Below, piece after piece: positions 1 to 3,275 of a stretch of 5,738 bases of DNA (positions are counted from its first letter, which is position 1; each line of letters begins with the position of its first letter). The notes under the pieces were generated by a model. It saw only the letters and a list, made by a program, of their open reading frames with translations, did not search any database and was not told where the DNA came from. The translations under genes were made by a program, and so were the position numbers. Source of the DNA: Comamonadaceae bacterium (GTDB lineage Bacteria; Pseudomonadota; Gammaproteobacteria; Burkholderiales; Burkholderiaceae_C). The DNA is taken from positions 1-5,738 of the forward strand of contig CANHKH010000236.1 of NCBI GenBank assembly GCA_947460165.1, written 5' to 3'.

Positions 1-2
1 TG

Positions 3-7
3 AAGGA
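3..7 (+). promoter_or_regulatory. Ribosome binding site of paaY
   Basis: AAGGA lies six bases before the ATG at 14. It overlaps a possible upstream stop codon (TGA at 1-3), which would suggest translational coupling to a gene outside the window. Whether that TGA is in a real frame cannot be told from three bases. Confidence 0.6.
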
Positions 8-13
8 CTCGCC

Positions 14-616
14 ATGCCTTGCTACGCCATTGACAACGTTGTGCCTGTGGTCCACCCCACGGCCTATGTGCATCCCACTGCCGTGTTGATCGGCGACGTG
101 ATCATCGGCCCGCGCTGCTATGTGGGCCCGGCCGCCTGCCTGCGCGGCGACTTTGGCCGCATTGTGCTGAAAGATGGTGCCAATGTGCAGGACACCTGCG
201 TGCTGCACGGCTTTCCCAAGCAAGACACGGTGGTCGAGGAAAACGGCCACATCGGCCACGGTGCGGTGCTGCACAGCTGCGTGGTGCGCCGAGACGCCCT
301 GGTGGGCATGAACGCAGTGGTGATGGACGAGGCCGAGGTCGGCGCCGAGTCCATCGTGGCGGCCTGCGCCTTTGTGCCCGCCGGCATGAAGCTGCCCGCC
401 CGCCACCTGATTGCCGGCATGCCGGCCAAGGTCAAGCGCCCACTCAGCGACCAAGAAGTGGCCTGGAAGGCCGAGGGCACACGCGTGTACCAAGACCTGG
501 CCGTGCGCTCGCTGCAGACCATGCGCGAGGTCACGCCCTTGAGCGCCCTGGAAGCCGACCGGCCCCGGCTGCCCAGCCACGATGTTCAGCCGCTGATCGC
601 CACCAAACGGGGTTGA
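14..616 (+). CDS. paaY: PaaY-type hexapeptide-repeat thioesterase / gamma-carbonic anhydrase-like protein
   Basis: The 200-residue protein matches PaaY of the aerobic phenylacetate (phenylacetyl-CoA) pathway in sequence and length. In that family the protein is a cytosolic trimeric left-handed beta-helix thioesterase that removes dead-end CoA adducts formed from ring-epoxide/oxepin intermediates. Visible features are hexapeptide-type repeats from about residue 15 to 140, the RGDFGR motif at 44-49 (R44, D46), and the three expected zinc-ligand histidines H65 (VLHGFP), H82 (HIGHG) and H87. The C-terminal helical tail (about 145-200) has the SDQEVAWK pattern seen in PaaY and CaiE. The start is supported by AAGGA at 3-7, six bases upstream. 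A TGA at 1-3 could be the stop of a preceding gene, so paaY may end an operon that lies outside the window. The gene converges on the toxin-antitoxin operon. The alternative is a generic gamma-class anhydrase-like protein (CaiE/YrdA type), but the full-length resemblance favours PaaY. Confidence 0.87.
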   Translation: MPCYAIDNVVPVVHPTAYVHPTAVLIGDVIIGPRCYVGPAACLRGDFGRIVLKDGANVQDTCVLHGFPKQDTVVEENGHIGHGAVLHSCVVRRDALVGMNAVVMDEAEVGAESIVAACAFVPAGMKLPARHLIAGMPAKVKRPLSDQEVAWKAEGTRVYQDLAVRSLQTMREVTPLSALEADRPRLPSHDVQPLIATKRG

Positions 617-621
617 GGCCG

Positions 622-649
622 CCCTGCCCAGCCCTTCACGGGCTCAGGG
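622..649. terminator. Interrupted hairpin between convergent paaY and toxin gene
   Basis: CCCTG (622-626) and AGCCC (630-634) pair with CAGGG (645-649) and GGGCT (640-644) around a 5-base loop TTCAC, with a 3-base CCC bulge in the left arm. It lies in the 56-base gap between the stops of paaY and the minus-strand toxin gene, where a shared terminator is expected. There is no T-tract on either side, so it is not a classical intrinsic terminator; it may instead stabilise RNA 3' ends. Confidence 0.35.
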
Positions 650-672
650 GCCGGCAAGGGATGCGCGCCAGT

Positions 673-1092
673 TCAGCCGCCATGCTGCTGCCAAAAAGTG
701 GAGGGGCTGTACACCGGATAGATATCAGCCAAGGCCCACAGCGCTTTGTCGCCGGTGATCAAGGCAAGAGTGGATGCTTGGGCATGAGCGGCACGCCAGG
801 TACCCAACACGGCTTGGTCCCAAGGGTCGGTCAGCCGGAGGTCGAGCGTGGGTTCAGGCTCCACAATTTCAGCCTCAAAGCTCAAACAATCCACCAAGTC
901 GTCCATCTCGGCCTGACTCAGGCCATGCCGCGACTGCAGTCGTGGCAACACCCGCCTCAACTCATTCAAAATGTAGTTGCTGAGCACCACCTCCAGCGCC
1001 CCTGAGCGCCAAGCTGCAACGATGCGACCAGGCACACTGGCTGGGTACGACAGACCACTGAGCAGGACGTTGGTGTCCAGCACCACCCTCAT
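673..1092 (-). CDS. PIN-domain toxin (putative type II toxin-antitoxin RNase)
   Basis: This 139-residue protein belongs to the PIN family of 'putative toxin-antitoxin system toxin components' (the COG1569-like group, related to VapC). PIN toxins are Mg-dependent endoribonucleases that cut tRNA, rRNA or mRNA when the antitoxin is degraded. The acidic residues expected for metal binding are all visible: D6 in VVLDTNVLLSG, E44 in LNELRRVL, D89 and D92 in LTDPWDQAVL, and D115 in ITGDKALW. None is lost, so the enzyme looks intact. The ATG overlaps the antitoxin stop (ATGA at 1089-1092) and no strong Shine-Dalgarno precedes it, which points to translational coupling after the antitoxin. The region looks somewhat less GC-rich than its neighbours, which fits a mobile accessory module, but I did not compute this. 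The RNA target cannot be inferred. Confidence 0.87.
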   Translation of the reverse strand: MRVVLDTNVLLSGLSYPASVPGRIVAAWRSGALEVVLSNYILNELRRVLPRLQSRHGLSQAEMDDLVDCLSFEAEIVEPEPTLDLRLTDPWDQAVLGTWRAAHAQASTLALITGDKALWALADIYPVYSPSTFWQQHGG

Positions 1093-1361
1093 GGTGCAGA
1101 GCGCTGATCACGAATGGCCGCTTCGATTTCTTCCATCCCTTGCGCCATGGGCTGGCCCGCAAAACCCGCCGCCAATCGCTCACTCAAGGCGTCAAAGCGG
1201 CTGCGCTGGCGGCGAATCCGCTCGTAAAGCTTCATATCCACCAAGGCGGCAACGGGTTTGCCGTCTTTGCTGATGAGCACATGGTCCTGCCTGTACTGGA
1301 CTTGGTTGAGCATCTCGCCCAAATTCTGGCGAAACGCCACGGCCGAAGTTTGAATCATCAT
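1089..1361 (-). CDS. Phd/YefM-family antitoxin
   Basis: This 90-residue protein has the Phd/YefM pattern: an N-terminal segment around TSAVAFRQNLGEMLNQV (about 5-21) that forms the DNA-binding and dimerisation fold, then HVLISKDGKPVAALVD (about 27-42), the hallmark strand-turn-strand of the family. The C-terminal half (about 45-90) is charged and helical, as expected for the flexible part that wraps the toxin. Antitoxins of this family bind their own promoter, with the toxin as co-repressor, and the repeat array at 1374-1409 is a candidate operator. It is the first gene of the operon and overlaps the PIN toxin by four bases. The protein begins Met-Met: AAGGAG (1367-1372) lies five bases from the first ATG and eight from the second (1358), so the true start may be 1358. 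Confidence 0.88.
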   Translation of the reverse strand: MMIQTSAVAFRQNLGEMLNQVQYRQDHVLISKDGKPVAALVDMKLYERIRRQRSRFDALSERLAAGFAGQPMAQGMEEIEAAIRDQRSAP

Positions 1362-1366
1362 GGCAG

Positions 1367-1372
1367 CTCCTT
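1367..1372 (-). promoter_or_regulatory. Ribosome binding site of the antitoxin gene
   Basis: Read on the minus strand, this is AAGGAG. The spacing is five bases to the ATG at 1361 and eight to the next in-frame ATG at 1358. The second is closer to the usual optimum, so initiation may occur at either codon. Confidence 0.7.
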
Positions 1373-1373
1373 G

Positions 1374-1409
1374 TGATCGATATGATCAACATGATCAATA
1401 TGATTGTAT
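1374..1409. repeat. Four 9-bp tandem units, candidate toxin-antitoxin operator
   Basis: Units begin at 1374, 1383, 1392 and 1401 with an exact 9-base period: TGATCGATA, TGATCAACA, TGATCAATA and the degenerate TGATTGTAT. The two central units carry the palindrome TGATCA, so the array reads as both direct and inverted repeats. It ends one base before the antitoxin ribosome binding site and overlaps the predicted -10 and start point of the toxin-antitoxin promoter. This is the place expected for autoregulation by a Phd/YefM antitoxin. Binding is inferred. Confidence 0.6.
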
Positions 1410-1431
1410 GGGTTCGTTTGCGGACTGTCTG
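1403..1431 (-). promoter_or_regulatory. Candidate sigma70 promoter of the toxin-antitoxin operon
   Basis: On the minus strand the -10 is TACAAT (1408-1403, five of six consensus) and the -35 is CAGACA (1431-1426, four of six), separated by 17 bases. Transcription would start near 1396, inside the 9-bp repeat array, so a protein bound there should block the promoter. Confidence 0.45.
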
Positions 1432-1448
1432 CCTGTGTCGTGCATGCC

Positions 1449-1454
1449 TAAAAT
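1449..1454 (+). promoter_or_regulatory. Candidate -10 element of the crotonase-family gene
   Basis: TAAAAT matches five of six bases of the -10 consensus and would start transcription near 1461, about 22 bases before the ATG at 1483. No good -35 is seen at 16-18 bases upstream, so this is either a weak or activator-dependent promoter, or a chance AT-rich match. Confidence 0.3.
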
Positions 1455-1469
1455 TTGCACTTTCGTCTC

Positions 1470-1475
1470 AAGGAG
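1470..1475 (+). promoter_or_regulatory. Ribosome binding site that sets the crotonase start
   Basis: AAGGAG lies seven bases before the ATG at 1483. None of the upstream in-frame ATGs (1360, 1408, 1444) has such a site. The reading frame upstream runs through the 9-bp operator repeats, giving a meaningless Asp-rich repeat peptide. The start at 1483 is therefore preferred. Confidence 0.8.
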
Positions 1476-1482
1476 CCCGCGC

Positions 1483-2394
1483 ATGCCCGCCTTCAAGACC
1501 GTCTCCATTGAGCACGACGCACTCAACCCCCGCATCGCCCGCCTGCTGCTCAACCGGCCCCAGCGCCTGAACGCCATCAACGAGGACATGCCCGGCGAGA
1601 TACGCGCCGCCGTGGACTGGGCCAACGACGATGCGCAGGTGCACGTCATCGTGGTCGAGGGCGCGGGCAAAGGCTTTTGCGGCGGCTACGACCTCACGGA
1701 CTACGCCGAGCAGCAGCAAGAGCACCCCTGTCAGCAAGAGTCCCAGCCCTGGGACCCCATGCTGGACTACCGCCACATGAAGCGCTTCACCGAGGACTTC
1801 ATGAGCCTGTGGCGCAGCCCCAAGCCCACCATCGCCAAGGTGCACGGCGCGGCCGTCGCCGGCGGCAGCGACATTGCCCTGTGCTGCGACCTGCTGGTGA
1901 TGGCCGAGGACGCGCGCATAGGCTACATGCCCACCCGCGTCTGGGGCTGCCCCACCACCGCCATGTGGACCTTTCGCTTAGGGCCCATGCGCGCCAAGCA
2001 GGTGATGTTCACGGGCAATGTGCTCTCGGGCCAAACGGCGGCCGACTGGGGCCTGGCCACCGCCGCCGTGCCCTTGGCGCAACTGGAAGCCACCACGCGC
2101 GAGCTGGCCGAACGCATCGCCGGCGTGCCCTCGGGTCATCTGGCCATGCACAAGATGGTGGTCAACCAGGTGCTGCAAAACATGGGGCTGGAGCAAACCC
2201 AGGCCATGGCCACGCTGTTTGACGGCATCACCCGCCACAACCCCGAAGGCCTGTGGTTTCGCCGCCACGCGCAGACCGAAGGCTTCAAGTCGGCGGTGGA
2301 ATGGCGCGACAGTGGCCGGCCGATTCCTGAAGGGGACGAGGCGCGGCAGCTCATTCGGGAGATGGAGCAGGGGCGGCGGGGGCCTGGTTTGTAA
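1483..2394 (+). CDS. Crotonase-fold (enoyl-CoA hydratase/isomerase family) protein, reaction unknown
   Basis: The 303-residue protein has the crotonase signature: LNRPQRLNAIN (23-33), the first oxyanion-hole segment GKGFCGGYDL (62-71), and the second around GAAVAGGSDIALCCDL (122-137). It therefore should bind an acyl-CoA thioester and stabilise its enolate in the cytosol. The two catalytic glutamates of classical hydratases (E144 and E164 of the rat enzyme) align here with D130 (GGSD) and T151 (YMPTRVWG), by eye. Plain 2-enoyl-CoA hydration is therefore doubtful; isomerase, hydrolase, dehalogenase-like or other crotonase chemistry is possible. A polar stretch at about 75-93 (AEQQQEHPCQQESQPWDP) is longer than in short hydratases, and the total length exceeds the usual 255-265. 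The gene stands alone: it diverges from the toxin-antitoxin operon and converges with ssb. The longer frame from 1360 is not supported. The family call is firm, the substrate unknown. Confidence 0.88.
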   Translation: MPAFKTVSIEHDALNPRIARLLLNRPQRLNAINEDMPGEIRAAVDWANDDAQVHVIVVEGAGKGFCGGYDLTDYAEQQQEHPCQQESQPWDPMLDYRHMKRFTEDFMSLWRSPKPTIAKVHGAAVAGGSDIALCCDLLVMAEDARIGYMPTRVWGCPTTAMWTFRLGPMRAKQVMFTGNVLSGQTAADWGLATAAVPLAQLEATTRELAERIAGVPSGHLAMHKMVVNQVLQNMGLEQTQAMATLFDGITRHNPEGLWFRRHAQTEGFKSAVEWRDSGRPIPEGDEARQLIREMEQGRRGPGL

Positions 2395-2451
2395 GTGGGC
2401 GAAACCACTGTGTTTTGTTTGAAATCACGCTACCCACCACCCATCGCTTGC

Positions 2452-2463
2452 AGGCAATCGCCT
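2452..2463. repeat. Short inverted repeat in the intergenic region
   Basis: AGGC-AATC-GCCT forms a 4-bp stem with a 4-base loop, 58 bases after the crotonase stop. It lies just before the REP-like element and may belong to the same compound repeat. Alone it is too short to be significant. Confidence 0.25.
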
Positions 2464-2485
2464 ACAAAAACAAGCCGCATGCCCC

Positions 2486-2530
2486 TGTTGGAGCCGGCCT
2501 GCCGGCGAATGTTCGAGGGTTCCAACCCTC
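2486..2530. repeat. REP-like (repetitive extragenic palindrome) element
   Basis: The core at 2486-2509 starts TGTTGGAGC, has arms GCCGGC (2493-2498) and GCCGGC (2501-2506), and ends GCGAA. From memory, Pseudomonas REPs read TGTGGGAGC, then a GCGGGC/GCCCGC stem, then GCGAA. The two differ at only four of 24 positions, two of them a compensatory pair in the stem. It is followed by a second hairpin, GAGGGTT (2515-2521) / AACCCTC (2524-2530). The position between the 3' ends of convergent genes is typical of REPs. Whether copies exist elsewhere in the genome cannot be seen here. The 2395-2595 gap holds nothing else but the short inverted repeat and the terminator. Confidence 0.5.
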
Positions 2531-2549
2531 ACCCGAGGCGCCAGCCAAA

Positions 2550-2578
2550 GAAAAAGCCCGCATTCAGCGGGCTTTTTC
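2550..2578. terminator. Bidirectional intrinsic terminator between the crotonase gene and ssb
   Basis: This is a perfect 12-bp inverted repeat, GAAAAAGCCCGC (2550-2561) and GCGGGCTTTTTC (2567-2578), around the loop ATTCA. The GC-rich stem is flanked by five T residues in either reading direction, so it can stop both the + strand crotonase transcript and the minus-strand ssb transcript. The ssb stop is only 18 bases away. Confidence 0.88.
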
Positions 2579-2595
2579 AATCTGCAAAGCACCGT

Positions 2596-3099
2596 TCAAA
2601 ACGGAATGTCGTCGTCCATGTCGTCAAAGCCGCTGGAGGCCTTGCTGGGCGCCGGTGCCGGGCGGGCGGCGGGGGCCGCCGCGGGGCGTGCGGCCGGGGC
2701 GGGGCGGCTGTAACCACCGCCACCACTGGCGCCACCTTCTTCACCGCCAGGGCCGCCCATGCCTTCGCGGCCGCCCAGCAGCTGCATTTCGCTGGCGATG
2801 ATCTCGGTGGTGAACTTCTCAATGCCGTCTTTGTCGGCCCACTTGCGGGTTTTCAAGCGGCCTTCGACGTAGACGGGCCGGCCTTTTTTCAGGTACTCGC
2901 CCGCAATTTCAGCCAGACGGTCGTAAAAAACCACGCGGTGCCATTCGGTTTCTTCGACCTTTTCACCGGTGTTTTTGTCTTTCCAGTTGCGCGTGGTGGC
3001 CAGGCTCACGTTGCAGATGGCCGCGCCGTTGGGGGTGTAGCGCACCTCGGGGTCGCGCCCGAGGTTGCCAATGATGATGACCTTGTTGATCGATGCCAT
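2596..3099 (-). CDS. ssb: Single-stranded DNA-binding protein SSB
   Basis: The 167-residue protein is a bacterial SSB, the tetrameric protein that coats single-stranded DNA in replication, recombination and repair. The N-terminal OB fold spans about residues 1-108, starting INKVIIIGNLGRDPEVRYTPNG. The DNA-stacking tryptophans equivalent to E. coli W40, W54 and W88 are present as W39, W53 and W87, and H54 (TEWHR) matches the tetramer-interface histidine. Residues 109-155 form a low-complexity linker, Gly-rich and then Ala/Pro/Arg-rich (RPAPAARPAAAPAARP). The acidic tip DDMDDDIPF is the standard docking site for partner proteins such as RecQ, PriA, RecO and exonuclease I. AGGAG (3113-3109 on the minus strand) lies nine bases before the ATG, fixing the start. 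The gene is divergent from uvrA, as in E. coli, and ends at a strong terminator. Nothing is missing. Confidence 0.97.
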   Translation of the reverse strand: MASINKVIIIGNLGRDPEVRYTPNGAAICNVSLATTRNWKDKNTGEKVEETEWHRVVFYDRLAEIAGEYLKKGRPVYVEGRLKTRKWADKDGIEKFTTEIIASEMQLLGGREGMGGPGGEEGGASGGGGYSRPAPAARPAAAPAARPAPAPSKASSGFDDMDDDIPF

Positions 3100-3123
3100 G
3101 TGCGTGCTCTCCTGTTGCTGGTG

Positions 3124-3152
3124 AGTTTAACTGGCTGCCTCGCCTGCGGCAA
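3124..3152 (-). promoter_or_regulatory. Candidate ssb promoter
   Basis: On the minus strand, TTGCCG (3152-3147, four of six) and TAAACT (3129-3124, four of six) are separated by 17 bases. Transcription would begin near 3117, about 18 bases before the ATG and just ahead of the ribosome binding site at 3109-3113. The match is modest, but this is the only AT-rich hexamer in the spacer at a suitable distance. Confidence 0.35.
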
Positions 3153-3177
3153 AGGCGCGGGCAGGCGCCTGAGCGCC
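3142..3177. repeat. GC-rich inverted repeats in the ssb-uvrA spacer
   Basis: GCCTGC (3142-3147) is inverted as GCAGGC (3161-3166) over a 13-base gap. GGCGC (3164-3168) pairs with GCGCC (3173-3177) around a CTGA loop. The first overlaps the candidate ssb -35. They could be a regulator site, but in such GC-rich DNA short repeats of this size occur by chance. Confidence 0.25.
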
Positions 3178-3203
3178 CCACGGCCGAGCGCGCAGCCCAA
3201 GCC

Positions 3204-3232
3204 GTGCCAAACCAGCCCGCCCCGACTATCAT
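3204..3232 (+). promoter_or_regulatory. Candidate sigma70 promoter of uvrA
   Basis: GTGCCA (3204-3209, four of six) and TATCAT (3227-3232, five of six) are spaced by exactly 17 bases. Transcription would start near 3239. The in-frame ATG at 3231 lies within the -10, so a transcript from this promoter could not use it. This favours the downstream TTG at 3276 as the uvrA start. Confidence 0.5.
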
Positions 3233-3275
3233 GGTCGGTTCGCCGCGACGCGCGGCCCCCCGAGATTGCATTGCC

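Noticed and set aside
613..1005. + strand reading frame of 130 residues overlapping the paaY end and the toxin gene
   Set aside because: It runs antisense to the PIN toxin, whose catalytic residues and antitoxin overlap are clear. The + strand product has no recognisable family.
1360..1482. N-terminal extension of the crotonase reading frame (41 extra residues)
   Set aside because: The extension translates the 9-bp operator repeats into an Asp-rich 3-residue repeat, has no ribosome binding site, and lies upstream of a strong AAGGAG at the right distance from ATG 1483.
2639..2710. GC-rich repeats that look like a structured non-coding element
   Set aside because: They fall within ssb and are explained by the Ala/Pro/Arg/Gly-rich linker codons.
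3112..3184. Possible LexA (SOS) box in the ssb-uvrA spacer
   Set aside because: Each CTG was checked for a CAG after ten bases. The nearest look-alike (CTG at 3118 with a matching partner position at 3131) has CTG instead of CAG, so no box is claimed.
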